Positions 8,352 to 22,943 of a stretch of DNA of 64,000 nucleotides are shown piece by piece (the stretch's first letter is position 1; each line of letters opens with the position of its first letter). The translations under genes were made by a program, and so were the position numbers. Source of the DNA: Streptomyces umbrinus (GTDB lineage Bacteria > Actinomycetota > Actinomycetes > Streptomycetales > Streptomycetaceae); the NCBI RefSeq assembly GCF_030817415.1, contig NZ_JAUSZI010000002.1, positions 620,001-684,000 of the forward strand. Reading direction: 5' to 3'. Below the pieces are notes generated by a model. It worked only from the letters and a program-made list of their open reading frames with translations, had not been told where the DNA came from and ran no database searches.

Positions 8352-9032
8352 ATGGATCCCACCCGACACCGACGGCCCACCTCAGACACCGCGGGCGACC
8401 CGGGCACGGCGGGCGACGACGCCGAGCTGTTCTGGGAGCAGCACTACCGCACCCCGCGCACCTGGGACGCACGCGTCAACCCACTGCTCGCCGAGACCGC
8501 CACACCGCTGCATCCCGGTGCTGCCCTGGATCTGGGCTGCGGCACCGGCGGCGACACCATCTGGCTCGCCCAGCGGGGCTGGCACGTCACCGCCGTGGAC
8601 ATCTCCACCACCGCCGTCGAACGGGTGCGGGACCGTGCCCGCGATCTCGGCGTCGCGGACCGGGTCGTCACCGCACAGCACGACCTGGGCAGAAGCTTCC
8701 CGGCCGGCCGGTTCGATCTCGTCTCCGCCCAGTACTTCCACACCCCGCTCCCGTTGCTCCGCAACCGAGTGCTGGGCACAGCCGCACGGGCTCTGCGACC
8801 CGGCGGGCTCATGCTGATCGTCGACCACGGTTCCACCGCGCCCTGGTCATGGAACCAGGACCCCGAGATCCACTTCCCCACACCCACCGAGACCGCCGCC
8901 GAACTAGATCTCGACCCAGCGCGCTGGTCCGTCCTGCGCGCGGACATGCCTCGCCGCCGGGCGACCGGACCCGCAGGTGAAACGGCCACCGTCATCGACA
9001 ACGTCCTGCTCGTCCAGCTCACCGCCGGATGA
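8352..9032 (+). CDS. Class I SAM-dependent methyltransferase
   Basis: 226 residues with the SAM-binding motif I ALDLGCGTGGDTIWLA near residues 53-68, motif II acidic end VTAVDIS, and motif III region GGLMLIVDHGS. The closest type is the small Methyltransf_25/TehB-like cytosolic methyltransferase. Substrate unknown. It is followed 42 bases later by a DinB-fold gene on the same strand, and its start is divergent from the XRE-cupin regulator. Confidence 0.87.
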   Translation: MDPTRHRRPTSDTAGDPGTAGDDAELFWEQHYRTPRTWDARVNPLLAETATPLHPGAALDLGCGTGGDTIWLAQRGWHVTAVDISTTAVERVRDRARDLGVADRVVTAQHDLGRSFPAGRFDLVSAQYFHTPLPLLRNRVLGTAARALRPGGLMLIVDHGSTAPWSWNQDPEIHFPTPTETAAELDLDPARWSVLRADMPRRRATGPAGETATVIDNVLLVQLTAG

Positions 9033-9074
9033 CCACCCGAACCACACGACATCACGTCGGAACGGAGTGACACG

Positions 9075-9584
9075 ATGTCAGGAAACGACGCGAAGCGATC
9101 CCGGACTCGGGCGAAGGACACCGGACCCCCGCTCACCGGTGCCGACGAGAAAGCCACCTTGCGAGGCTTCCTCGACTACCTGCGGAACGCCGTCGCGGAC
9201 AAGGTCGAGGGCGTGCCGGAACCCCAGGTCCGAACGGGCGGAGTGCCCTCGGGCACCAACCTCCTGGGGCTGGTCAAGCACCTGGCGTTCGTCGAACGGT
9301 TCTACTTCCTCGGTGAGGATGTCGGCGACTGGCGTACGACCATGCGGCCGTCCGCGGAGGACACCGTGGACAGTGTGCTCGCCGACTACCGGGCGACCGT
9401 CGAGCGAGCGAACCAGGTCATCGACGCCTGCCCGGACCTGGCTCGTCCCGCGCCGCGACCCCCGCGCCGAGGGCAGGCACCAACGATGCGATGGGCTCTG
9501 GTGCACATGATTGAAGAGACCGGCCGGCACGCGGGCCACGCCGACATCCTCCGCGAGCGGATCGACGGATCCACCGGCCGCTGA
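9075..9584 (+). CDS. DinB/DUF664-family four-helix protein
   Basis: 169 residues; ribosome site GGAG 9-12 bases before ATG 9075. Features of the DinB/DUF664 fold seen here are LRGFLDYLRNAVADKVEG, NLLGLVKHLAFVERFYF with the first metal His, and ALVHMIEETGRHAGHADIL with the HxxxH-like metal site. Relatives include mycothiol- and bacillithiol-dependent transferases. The reaction is unknown. Likely co-transcribed with the methyltransferase and convergent with the LysR gene. Confidence 0.85.
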   Translation: MSGNDAKRSRTRAKDTGPPLTGADEKATLRGFLDYLRNAVADKVEGVPEPQVRTGGVPSGTNLLGLVKHLAFVERFYFLGEDVGDWRTTMRPSAEDTVDSVLADYRATVERANQVIDACPDLARPAPRPPRRGQAPTMRWALVHMIEETGRHAGHADILRERIDGSTGR

Positions 9585-9596
9585 CCGGCCGGCCAC

Positions 9597-10460
9597 CTAC
9601 CGGGCGGAGTCCTGGATCGCTTGGATCAGTGCCTTGGTGGCCGGTGGGTCGGGTGGATCGCCGTAGGTGACGGTGTAGATCTGGCGGGGGAAGTCGGGGA
9701 TCTCGGTGGTATGGACGTCGGGCAGGCGGTGGGCGCGGAGTGCCAGTCCGGGCAGGGTGGTGACTCCGATACCGGCGGCGACGAGGGCCTGCACGACGAC
9801 CATGTCGTCGCAGACGGACTCGATGAGCGGGGCGAAACCATATTGCCGACAGACGGCGGTCAGCTCGCCCTGGCATCGTTCGCAACCACCGATCCAGGCG
9901 GAGTCCCGATGGTTCGCGATGCTGTCGGCGGGGCTCCGGCTCACCAGGTAGATCGGGTCGTCGGCCACGTGGACCATGCGGAACCCTTCGTCCTCCAGCG
10001 GAGCGTGCGCGTACCGGAAGACGAGTGCGACGTCGATCTCGCCATGTCGCAGCATCTGCAGCGCTTCGACCGGATGACGGTCGATCACGCTCAGTGTGAG
10101 GCCCGGGTGCGCCTCGGTCAGCATGGCGGCCGCCTTCGGCACGATCGTGCTCAGCACGGACGCGTTGGCGGCGAGGCGCACCCGCCCCGACGCCAGACCG
10201 ACCTGCGCGGCCAGCTCGTTCGTTGCCGCGTCGACCCGTCCCACGATCTCGGTGGCCCGGTTGGCCAGCAGCTCGCCCTCAGGTGTCAGCCGGATCCCAC
10301 GGCCCACCCGCTGGACGAGTTTGACGCCCGTGGCCGCCTCCAGGCGGGACAGGTGATGACTCACCGACGGCTGCGAGTAGTGCAACTCCCTCGCAGCCTC
10401 GGTCACGGACCCGTGCCGCGCCACCGCGGCCAGCACCTTCAGATGGACCAGGTTCAGCAC
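9597..10460 (-). CDS. LysR-family transcriptional regulator
   Basis: 287 residues, standard LTTR length, GTG start. The winged HTH is residues 1-65 (LKVLAAVARHGSVTEAARE and HYSQPSVSHHLSRLE) and the effector-binding domain ~90-287. It is divergent from the DHFR-like gene at 10577, the usual arrangement for an LTTR and its target. The 116-base gap holds a T-N11-A box. Confidence 0.9.
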   Translation of the reverse strand: MLNLVHLKVLAAVARHGSVTEAARELHYSQPSVSHHLSRLEAATGVKLVQRVGRGIRLTPEGELLANRATEIVGRVDAATNELAAQVGLASGRVRLAANASVLSTIVPKAAAMLTEAHPGLTLSVIDRHPVEALQMLRHGEIDVALVFRYAHAPLEDEGFRMVHVADDPIYLVSRSPADSIANHRDSAWIGGCERCQGELTAVCRQYGFAPLIESVCDDMVVVQALVAAGIGVTTLPGLALRAHRLPDVHTTEIPDFPRQIYTVTYGDPPDPPATKALIQAIQDSAR

Positions 10461-10462
10461 AT

Positions 10463-10477
10463 ATCAAGAATATCGAT
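10463..10477. promoter_or_regulatory. Candidate LysR box in the divergent gap
   Basis: ATC-N9-GAT, which includes the T-N11-A signature (T10464, A10476) of LysR sites, three bases from the regulator start. The arms are an imperfect palindrome; a plausible autoregulatory site only. Confidence 0.35.
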
Positions 10478-10576
10478 GTGATCTTCGAAGGACTGGCATT
10501 AGACGTCATCTGTGTATCGGTCCATGCTCGTTGGTGAGGGCGCCGAGGGCGGCGCCTAGCCCACTGAGGAGGCACG

Positions 10577-11236
10577 ATGAGCAAGCTCAGGTGTCACATC
10601 TCGATCTCGCTGGACGGTTTCGTCGCCGGCCCGAACCAGAGCGAGGAGAACCCGCTCGGTGAGGGTGGCGAGGGACTCCACGACTGGGTGGTTCCGCTGG
10701 CCGCCTTCCGCCAGGCCCACGACGTGCAGGACGGCGAGGTGAACGCGAGCACACCGGTGTTCGAGGAGGCGATCGCGAACATCGGCGCCGCCGTGATGGG
10801 CAGGAACATGTTCGGCCCCATCGGCGGGGGCGCATGGGGCGACGAGCAGTGGACCGGCTGGTGGGGCGACAACCCGCCCTACCAATACCCGGTGTTCGTC
10901 GTGACCCATCACCCGCGCAATCCGGTGGAGATGGAGGGTGGGACCACGTTCCACTTCGTCACCGACGGAATCGAGTCCGCGCTGGAGCAGGCGAAGAAGG
11001 CCGCCGACGGCAAGGACGTCATGTTGTGGGGCGGCGGCCAGGTCGCGCAGCAGTATCTGGCGGCGGGACTGCTGGACGAGCTCGAACTGCACGTCGTTCC
11101 GGTGTTGCTCGGTGGCGGCTCCCGCCTCCTCGACAACCTCGGCGACGCGGATGTGCGACTCGAACAGATCCGGGCCGTCGAGGCACCCGGCGTCACCCAC
11201 CTCAAGTACCGGATCCTGCCCGGCGCTCCTTCATGA
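10577..11236 (+). CDS. Dihydrofolate-reductase-fold (RibD C-terminal type) protein
   Basis: 219 residues, ribosome site GAGGAG 8-13 bases before the ATG. KLRCHISISLDGFVAGPNQS starts the fold; AAVMGRNMFGPIGG and DVMLWGGGQVAQQYL are the nucleotide-binding segments, and LDELELHVVPVLLGGGSRL is the typical C-terminal strand-loop of the RibD_C/YyaP group. Such proteins are NADPH-dependent reductases of mostly unknown substrate. Probably the target of the divergent LysR protein. Confidence 0.88.
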   Translation: MSKLRCHISISLDGFVAGPNQSEENPLGEGGEGLHDWVVPLAAFRQAHDVQDGEVNASTPVFEEAIANIGAAVMGRNMFGPIGGGAWGDEQWTGWWGDNPPYQYPVFVVTHHPRNPVEMEGGTTFHFVTDGIESALEQAKKAADGKDVMLWGGGQVAQQYLAAGLLDELELHVVPVLLGGGSRLLDNLGDADVRLEQIRAVEAPGVTHLKYRILPGAPS

Positions 11237-11328
11237 CCGGCTCAGCGATCTTGGGCCGGCACACCCAGCCGCACACCCGCACGCGGGCAGAGAAGTTCAC
11301 CTGAAGGCACTCTGCAGAGGAGAGCACC

Positions 11329-11919
11329 ATGCAGCTCGATCGCCTGAAGACCTTCATCGACGACGTGGGACTCGTGGTGCGCAGCACCGACGACGAGCAC
11401 GAGATCACGGCGCGGGTCGCCGAGCGGCTGTCCGCTCTGCTGGCCGACGGCTACCGGCTTCCGTCGGAAGCCACGCGGTCCTCGCCCGAGCGTCACCTGA
11501 CGTATCCGCTCTACATCGCTCCTGACGAAAGCTGGTCGCTGGCATCCGTGGTCTGGGACATGGGCCAGCAGACCAAGGTGCATTCGCACGAGACATGGGG
11601 CGTCGCCGGCATCTACGCGGGCGTCGAGCACGAGGTCCGATACCTCAAGCCGACGGCGTCGACGATGAACGCGCCACTGACGCCGGCAGGTGAAACGCAG
11701 TGGCTGCCGGGGCAGGTGACCGTCTGCTGCACCACCGACGACGATGTCCACGCCGTTACAGCGGTCGGCAGCGAACCCACCGTCGGAATCCACGTCTACG
11801 GCGGCAACATCGGCACGATCAGGCGGCGTTCGTACGATCCCGCCACCGGCGAAGCCGACTGGTTCGTCTCCGGCTGGGACAGCGCCGAGGACGTGTCCCG
11901 AGCGACGGCATCGAGCTGA
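11329..11919 (+). CDS. Cysteine-dioxygenase-like cupin (thiol dioxygenase family)
   Basis: 196 residues; ribosome site GGAG 7-10 bases before ATG 11329. The cupin core shows KVHSHETWGVAGIYAG (first metal His pair) and a later His in DVHAVTAVG, followed by GIHVYGGN near residue 160. This order of His residues is that of non-haem iron thiol dioxygenases (cysteine, 3-mercaptopropionate or related thiols). The substrate cannot be told. It follows the DHFR-like gene by about 90 bases and may share its transcript. Confidence 0.75.
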   Translation: MQLDRLKTFIDDVGLVVRSTDDEHEITARVAERLSALLADGYRLPSEATRSSPERHLTYPLYIAPDESWSLASVVWDMGQQTKVHSHETWGVAGIYAGVEHEVRYLKPTASTMNAPLTPAGETQWLPGQVTVCCTTDDDVHAVTAVGSEPTVGIHVYGGNIGTIRRRSYDPATGEADWFVSGWDSAEDVSRATASS

Positions 11920-11926
11920 AAACGGG

Positions 11927-12238
11927 CTACAGGTCGAGCACCGCCCGGAGCGCGTCGTCGACCAGGGCCTGCTGCACGGGGCCGATGTTGCCGAGGCAGG
12001 TGCCTGTCTCGAAGCGGACCGCGGAGAGCTGGAGCAGGTTGACGGCCACGACCGAGGCGTCGACCGGAGTCGCCAGGCGTACGCTCATCGCCGTATCGGG
12101 ATGAGCCGCGGGGGCGTGCAGCACCAGGGCGACCACGGCCCCGTACCGGTCGGCAAGCCCGTCGAGGCTGGCGATCAGCACGGTCCGGTTGCCCTTGCCG
12201 GTGTCGACGTCCCACACATCGCCCTTGCGGATCGTCAC
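11927..12238 (-). CDS. PemK/MazF-like toxin
   Basis: 103 residues beginning TIRKGDVWDVDTGKGNRTVL, the opening strand of the PemK/MazF SH3-like barrel, with VNLLQLSAV and the C-terminal helix ALVDDALRAVLDL. GTG start at 12238. Its first codon overlaps the stop of the antitoxin gene by GTGA, which implies translational coupling. The sequence is divergent from well-known MazF, and the conserved Arg/Thr RNase positions are not clear, so activity is inferred from gene order and fold. Confidence 0.72.
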   Translation of the reverse strand: MTIRKGDVWDVDTGKGNRTVLIASLDGLADRYGAVVALVLHAPAAHPDTAMSVRLATPVDASVVAVNLLQLSAVRFETGTCLGNIGPVQQALVDDALRAVLDL

Positions 12239-12420
12239 AGAGCGTCGCCCTCACCATCGAGGTCGAGGCGCTCCAGGGTGGCGAGCCGGCCGGCGGCATC
12301 GAGGGTCATCTGACGGCGCACGGCCTTGACGATGTACTCGTTCAGCGAAGCAGCGCCGGCCGCGGCATCGCGCAACGGCTTGTCCATGGAGTCCGGAATC
12401 CGAACGGTGATGGCAGTCAT
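12235..12420 (-). CDS. Ribbon-helix-helix antitoxin partner of the MazF-like toxin
   Basis: 61 residues: MTAITVRIPDSMDKPLRD is a typical ribbon-helix-helix N-terminus, ending in an acidic tail (LDLDGEGDAL) expected for toxin binding. It precedes the toxin and overlaps it by 4 bases (GTGA). The pair is divergent from the LacI gene at 12599; the 178-base gap must contain both promoters. Confidence 0.75.
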   Translation of the reverse strand: MTAITVRIPDSMDKPLRDAAAGAASLNEYIVKAVRRQMTLDAAGRLATLERLDLDGEGDAL

Positions 12421-12598
12421 GCCACCAAATCTAGTGCCACGACTGCCATCACCGCACCCCTTCTCCCGATGCCGGTCCCCGGAAGGCTCGACCGGGGTCG
12501 GCCGCCTCGTCCTCGGCCTGGCGTCGCGCCGAAGCCCCGTACGTGCATACTCAGGCTTTGCGCGCGCACCGGCGTTCGCGAGAAGGAGGAGGTGGGCG

Positions 12599-13603
12599 AT
12601 GGTGTCGGCATCGGGGTCGGAGTCCCGGAAGGTCACGATCAACGACGTCGCCAAGTCCGCGGGGGTGTCCAGGCAGACCGTGTCGCGGGCGCTCAACGAC
12701 AAGGACGAGATCGACAGCGATACCAAACAGCGCGTGCTGGACGCGGCTCGCGCACTCGGATACCGGCCGAGCCGGTTCGCCCGGGGCCTGGTCCGCCAGG
12801 ACACCATGACCATCGGGCTGGTCATCCCCGATCTGCTCAACCCGTACTTCACCGAGGTCGCGGCCTCCGCCCTGGAGGCCGCCCGGACCCATGGCTGGCA
12901 TGTCGTCGTGTACGACACCGCCGACCGGGCGGAAGAGGAACTCGGCACGCTTCAGGTGATCAGTTCGCAGGTCGACGCGGTCATCGGCTACTTCAGCTGC
13001 TCCGACAGCGAACTCGAGTCGTTCACCCGGGGCATGCCGGTCGTGCTCATCGGTCGCGAGGGCAGGTCCACGCGGTTCACCTCGATCCGGATCGACGGTC
13101 GGGAGGGGGTCCACGCCGCGGTTACGCACCTGGTCGCGAAGGGGCACACACGGATCGGCATGATCGACCACCAGGCCCGGGCCGAGCCGAGCATCCGGCA
13201 CACGTGGTTCACGGCGGCCGCGGCTGCGCACGGGATCGACGGCGGCATGGTGGTCGGTGCGGACCAGACAGCCGACGGAGGCGGCTCGGCGCTCAGGGAG
13301 TTGCTCACCGCTCATCCCGATGTCACCGCGGTCTTCACGTTCAACGACATCATCGCGATCGGCGCTCTGCGGGAAGCCCGCCGACTCGGCAGGAGCGTTC
13401 CGCAGGACCTGGCGGTCATCGGCTTCGACGGTCTTCAGCTCGGGGCGCTCATGGAGCCCCCGCTCACCAGCGTCGCGCTCGACACGCGGCAGCTCGGCGT
13501 GCTCGCCATCGAGCAGGTCGCACGGCTGCTGTCGGACCCGCGGACGCTCGCGGTCGAGGACCTGGTCGTGCATGCCGAGCTGCGGCCGAGCGGGTCGGCG
13601 TAA
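12599..13603 (+). CDS. LacI-family regulator of sugar locus 1
   Basis: 334 residues from ATG 12599, behind a very strong ribosome site (GGAGGAGG). The HTH is at residues ~10-32 (TINDVAKSAGVSRQTVSRAL) with hinge GYRPSRFARGL, followed by the periplasmic-binding-like sensor domain with HTRIGMIDHQAR, VTAVFTFND and VIGFDG. It stands immediately upstream of the ABC/GH38/GH2 operon, and the large GTGAGCGCTCAC-centred palindrome lies between them, so it most likely represses that operon until a mannoside or galactoside inducer binds. Confidence 0.92.
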   Translation: MVSASGSESRKVTINDVAKSAGVSRQTVSRALNDKDEIDSDTKQRVLDAARALGYRPSRFARGLVRQDTMTIGLVIPDLLNPYFTEVAASALEAARTHGWHVVVYDTADRAEEELGTLQVISSQVDAVIGYFSCSDSELESFTRGMPVVLIGREGRSTRFTSIRIDGREGVHAAVTHLVAKGHTRIGMIDHQARAEPSIRHTWFTAAAAAHGIDGGMVVGADQTADGGGSALRELLTAHPDVTAVFTFNDIIAIGALREARRLGRSVPQDLAVIGFDGLQLGALMEPPLTSVALDTRQLGVLAIEQVARLLSDPRTLAVEDLVVHAELRPSGSA

Positions 13604-13633
13604 CCCGCCGGAAACCCATCCGCATCGAATGTC

Positions 13634-13663
13634 TTGACATTGAACCGCGCCGAAGCGCAGACT
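13634..13663 (+). promoter_or_regulatory. Candidate promoter of sugar locus 1
   Basis: TTGACA (13634-13639), 18-base spacer, CAGACT (13658-13663). It sits about 50 bases ahead of the palindromic operator and 240 bases before the binding-protein start, inside the 300-base gap after the LacI gene. Confidence 0.4.
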
Positions 13664-13710
13664 TCCGAGCACTTCGCATCGCATCTCGCGAAGTACCTCT
13701 GAGAATCTCC

Positions 13711-13746
13711 GTGAGCGGTCCCGTGAGCGCTCACGGGACCGCTCAC
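13711..13746. promoter_or_regulatory. 36-bp perfect palindrome with LacI-type core, probable operator of locus 1
   Basis: The left half is GTGAGCGGTCCCGTGAGC and the right half is its exact complement. The centre (13724-13735) is GTGAGCGCTCAC, a classic LacI-family operator; the outermost 7 bases of each arm repeat the GTGAGCG half-site, so one core operator is nested in a wider repeat. It could also fold as a terminator for the upstream LacI gene, although the lack of a loop argues for a protein site. The rest of the 13604-13904 gap shows only the promoter above. Confidence 0.7.
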
Positions 13747-13904
13747 AAGTATCCATAACCAATGTTTTCACCCCTTCGCCACGGCGCTCGGCGCCTGAAC
13801 CGACACCGTTGCGTCCTGTCCCTTCCACCCAGAGGGCGTTCCGCCCGAGGGATCAGCATCGAGCCGCCTAGCACCGTCGCTAGCCGTTGTCTGGAACGGA
13901 AAAT

Positions 13905-15239
13905 ATGAGCAACACAGTCACGCGCATCCGCCTCGCCGTCGTCACCGCGGCAGCCGGCGTCCTCGTACTCGCCGGATGCTCGTCGTCCGACTCGTCGGGC
14001 GAGTCGTCCGCAGCCTCCTGTGAGCCCTCGAAGGGCAAGGTCACACTCCAGTACTGGAACACCGTCAACGGCATGGACAAGGTCGTCGACCTGTGGAACA
14101 GGGACCACCCCGACATCCAGGTCGAGTCGAAGAACATCTCCAACGACCAGTACGGCGCGATCGGCAACGCCCTGAAGGCCGGTAAGGCCCCGGACCTCGC
14201 CCAGGTCGGCTACGACCAGCTGCCCACCCTGCGCTCCCAGGACGCCTTCGTGGACGCCTCGGCCTGCAAGACGGCCGCCGGCACCGAGTCGAAGTTCGTT
14301 CCGTGGACCTGGTCCCAGGCCGGTTTCGGCGGCGAAGGGGTGTACGCCCTTCCGCAGGACACGGGCCCGATGGCCATGTACGTACGCACCGACATCTTCA
14401 AGAAGTACGACGTCCCGATTCCGACGACCTGGGACGAGTACACCACCGCCGCGGAGAAGCTGCACAAGGCGAACCCGAAGCTCACCATGACGTTCTTCGA
14501 CCCGAACAACGCCGAATGGTTCAACGGGCTCCTCTGGCAGAACAACGCGAACATGTACAGCTACTCCGACGACAAGTGGCACGTCACCGTCGACTCGGAC
14601 AAGAGCAAGCGGGTCGCCGAGTACTGGCAGAAGCTGATCGACGACAAGCTCGTGCGCACCGACCTCGCCAACGGGTCGACGCAGATGTTCGCCGCCTACC
14701 AGAACGACCAGATGGCCACCCAGCTCGGGGCGGCCTGGGGCTACACGGGCATCCGTGACAACCTGCCCGACCAGGCCGGCAAGTGGTCGATCGTCCCAAT
14801 GCCGACCTGGGGTGCGGGTGGCAACTCCGGTGACTGGGGCGGCTCCACCGTCGCGTTCATGAAGGGCGGCAAGCACCTCTACGAGGCGGCCGAGTTCAAC
14901 ACGTGGCTCAACACCGACCCCGCGGCGCTCGCGCTGGCGAACGAGGTGGGCGGCCTGTACCCGGCGTCCACCGACGGGCTGAAGCTCCCGGCGCTGACCA
15001 AGGGTGTGCCGTACTACAACAACGAGAAGATCTTCGACGTCTTCGCCGAGTCGTCCAAGAAGGTCGACACCGACTTCAGCTGGGGCCCCACCCAGAAGAC
15101 GGTGAACCTGGCACTGCAGGACGCGATGGCCAAGGCGGTGGCCGGTGACGGCAAGCTGACCGGCGCGCTCGCGGCTGCCCAGGCCTCCGCGCTGAAGTCG
15201 ATGGACGACCTGGCGATCCCGGCCACGGCGGGCAAGTGA
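13905..15239 (+). CDS. Sugar ABC transporter substrate-binding lipoprotein (locus 1)
   Basis: 444 residues. A short signal peptide (NTVTRIRLAVV) ends in the lipobox VLAGC, Cys about residue 25, so the protein is anchored to the outer face of the membrane. The mature part is a cluster B (family 1) binding protein: TLQYWNTVNGMDKVVDLWN, the YVRTDIFKKYDVPIPTTWDE hinge segment, and a Trp/Tyr-rich cleft. ATG 13905 gives the proper signal peptide; a TTG 18 bases upstream is in frame. First gene of the operon with two permeases, GH38 and GH2. Confidence 0.93.
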   Translation: MSNTVTRIRLAVVTAAAGVLVLAGCSSSDSSGESSAASCEPSKGKVTLQYWNTVNGMDKVVDLWNRDHPDIQVESKNISNDQYGAIGNALKAGKAPDLAQVGYDQLPTLRSQDAFVDASACKTAAGTESKFVPWTWSQAGFGGEGVYALPQDTGPMAMYVRTDIFKKYDVPIPTTWDEYTTAAEKLHKANPKLTMTFFDPNNAEWFNGLLWQNNANMYSYSDDKWHVTVDSDKSKRVAEYWQKLIDDKLVRTDLANGSTQMFAAYQNDQMATQLGAAWGYTGIRDNLPDQAGKWSIVPMPTWGAGGNSGDWGGSTVAFMKGGKHLYEAAEFNTWLNTDPAALALANEVGGLYPASTDGLKLPALTKGVPYYNNEKIFDVFAESSKKVDTDFSWGPTQKTVNLALQDAMAKAVAGDGKLTGALAAAQASALKSMDDLAIPATAGK

Positions 15240-15246
15240 CCGCGGA

Positions 15247-16203
15247 ATGACCGACATCGCCACCCGCCCCACCGACGCGGTGTCACCACCGCCCCGGGGC
15301 CGCTGCCGTCCGCGTCTGGACGGCGGCGGCCCCCGGGCCGGCACCATCGTCGCGTTCCTGACGCCCTTCTTCCTGCCGTTCGTCCTCTTCTACCTGGTGC
15401 CCATCGGCTACGCGCTCTGGCAGAGCTTCCGGGTGGTACGCCGCTCCGGCGGGCAGTACGGCACCTCGTACACGACGTTCGGCGGTTTCGAGCAGTACGT
15501 CGAGGTGTTCCAGAACGACGAGTTCTGGGCCAGCATCGGCCGTATCGGCCTGTTCGGCATCGTGCAGGTGCCCGTGATGCTGTTCACCGCGCTGATCATG
15601 GCACTGCTCCTCGACACCCAGCTGCTGAAGCTCAAGGGGTTCTTCCGCACCGCCGCGTTCATGCCGTACGCGGTGCCCGGCGTCATCGCCGCGATCATGT
15701 GGTCGTATCTCTACTCGCCCCAACTGAGCCCGGTCGTCGACCTGTTGAATGGCATCGGTCTGAAGCCTGACTTCCTCGGCCCGGGTGCCGTGCTGTGGTC
15801 GGCGGCGAACGTCTCGACCTGGCTGTGGACCGGCTACAACATGCTGATCATGTTCTCGGCGCTGCAGTCCATCCCGCAGGAACTCTACGAGGCCGCGAGG
15901 ATCGACGGGGCGAGCGACTGGGCCATCGCCTGGCGCATCAAGGTCCCGATCATCGCACCGTCCATCGTCATGACCACGGTGTTCTCGATCATCGGCACAC
16001 TCCAGCTCTACTCCGAGCCGGCCGTGCTGCGCCAGATCTCCTCGAACATCTCCAGCACGTTCACCCCGAACATGCTCGCGTACACCGTGGCCGTCGGGAA
16101 CAACTACCAGCAGGCCGCCGCCATTTCGGTGGTCATCGCCGTCATCACGTTCGTCTTGAGCTTCGGGTTCATGCGACTGACCTCCAAGAGGGCGGGACTG
16201 TGA
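15247..16203 (+). CDS. Sugar ABC transporter permease, MalF/UgpA type (locus 1)
   Basis: 318 residues with a Pro/Arg-rich cytoplasmic N-terminus and six predicted membrane segments. The EAA loop is EAARIDGAS, which docks onto the ATPase. ATG 15247 is 7 bases after the binding-protein stop. No ATPase gene occurs in the operon, as is usual for Streptomyces CUT1 importers energised by MsiK. Confidence 0.93.
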   Translation: MTDIATRPTDAVSPPPRGRCRPRLDGGGPRAGTIVAFLTPFFLPFVLFYLVPIGYALWQSFRVVRRSGGQYGTSYTTFGGFEQYVEVFQNDEFWASIGRIGLFGIVQVPVMLFTALIMALLLDTQLLKLKGFFRTAAFMPYAVPGVIAAIMWSYLYSPQLSPVVDLLNGIGLKPDFLGPGAVLWSAANVSTWLWTGYNMLIMFSALQSIPQELYEAARIDGASDWAIAWRIKVPIIAPSIVMTTVFSIIGTLQLYSEPAVLRQISSNISSTFTPNMLAYTVAVGNNYQQAAAISVVIAVITFVLSFGFMRLTSKRAGL

Positions 16204-17057
16204 GCAATCGACCCCCTTCGCAGGAAAGCCGCGTGAGTCGTACGGCCGTCATGGCTCTGATGCTCGTGCTGGCGATCTACTTCATGCTGCCGCTGTACTT
16301 CCTGATCGTCGCGGCGACCAAACCGCAGGGCGATCTCGCCTCCACCAGCGGCCTGACGTTCTCGAACTTCCAGCTGTTCGACAACCTGCACACCCTGTTC
16401 ACCTTCAACGACGGCATCTTCGCCCGATGGATCCTCAACACGGTCGTCTACGCGGTGCTGGGCGCGGCCGTGGGCACCCTGATCTCGGCGCTGTGCGGCT
16501 ACGCGCTCGCCAAGTTCCGCTTCCGCGGCCGGGAGTTCCTGTTCTCGGTGATTCTCGGCGGCGTGCTGGTCCCCAGCACCGCGCTGGCGCTGCCGCTGTT
16601 CCTGCTGTTCTCCGAGGTCGGACTCGTCAACACCTACTTCGCGGTCTTCCTGCCCAGCATCGTCAGCCCGTTCGGCGTCTATCTCGCGAGGATCTTCGCC
16701 AACGCCGCCGTGCCGCAGGAACTCATCGAGTCCGCGCGCCTCGACGGTGCCGGCGAGTTCCGGACGTTCTTCTCGGTGTCGTTCAAGCTGATGTCGCCGG
16801 CGCTGGTGACCATCTTCCTGTTCCAGTTCGTCGGCATCTGGAACAACTTCTTCCTCCCGATGGTGATGCTCCAGAAGGAGGAGCTCTTCCCGATCACGCT
16901 CGGCCTCTTCACCTGGAACGGGCAGACCGCCCGCACCCCGCTCCTCCAGGAGTCCGTGATCATGGGCTCGCTGGTGTCGATCGTGCCCGTGATCATCCTG
17001 TTCATCGTCCTCCAGCGGTTCTGGCGCACCGGACTCGCCGCCGGCTCCCTCAAGTGA
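16200..17057 (+). CDS. Sugar ABC transporter permease, MalG/UgpE type (locus 1)
   Basis: 285 residues, GTG start overlapping the previous stop by GTGA. Six membrane segments; EAA-like loop ESARLDGAGEFRTFF; ends in AAGSLK, the usual short C-terminus of this subfamily. Forms a heterodimer with the preceding permease. Confidence 0.93.
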   Translation: MSNRPPSQESRVSRTAVMALMLVLAIYFMLPLYFLIVAATKPQGDLASTSGLTFSNFQLFDNLHTLFTFNDGIFARWILNTVVYAVLGAAVGTLISALCGYALAKFRFRGREFLFSVILGGVLVPSTALALPLFLLFSEVGLVNTYFAVFLPSIVSPFGVYLARIFANAAVPQELIESARLDGAGEFRTFFSVSFKLMSPALVTIFLFQFVGIWNNFFLPMVMLQKEELFPITLGLFTWNGQTARTPLLQESVIMGSLVSIVPVIILFIVLQRFWRTGLAAGSLK

Positions 17058-17116
17058 CCGCCCACGCCCGCCGTCCGTCTCCGTACGCCCCGCCAGCACA
17101 GAAGGTTCCTCCCGCC

Positions 17117-22890
<5,774 letters not shown>

Positions 22891-22903
22891 GAAGCCGGAA
22901 TCC

Positions 22904-22930
22904 GGGCGCGGCGCCTGAGGCGTCGCGCCC
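22904..22930 (+). terminator. Hairpin terminator of sugar locus 1
   Basis: GGGCGCG-g-CGCC, TGA loop, GGCG-t-CGCGCCC: eleven paired bases with one mismatch, 14 bases after the GH2 stop and before the convergent hydrolase gene. Confidence 0.65.
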
Positions 22931-22943
22931 GACCGCAGAGTGT

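Noticed and set aside
13743..15347. 534-residue minus-strand frame opposite the locus 1 binding protein
   Set aside because: Composition is the Val/Gly/Arg/Asp-rich shadow of a high-GC coding frame; the plus strand has signal peptide, lipobox and family match.
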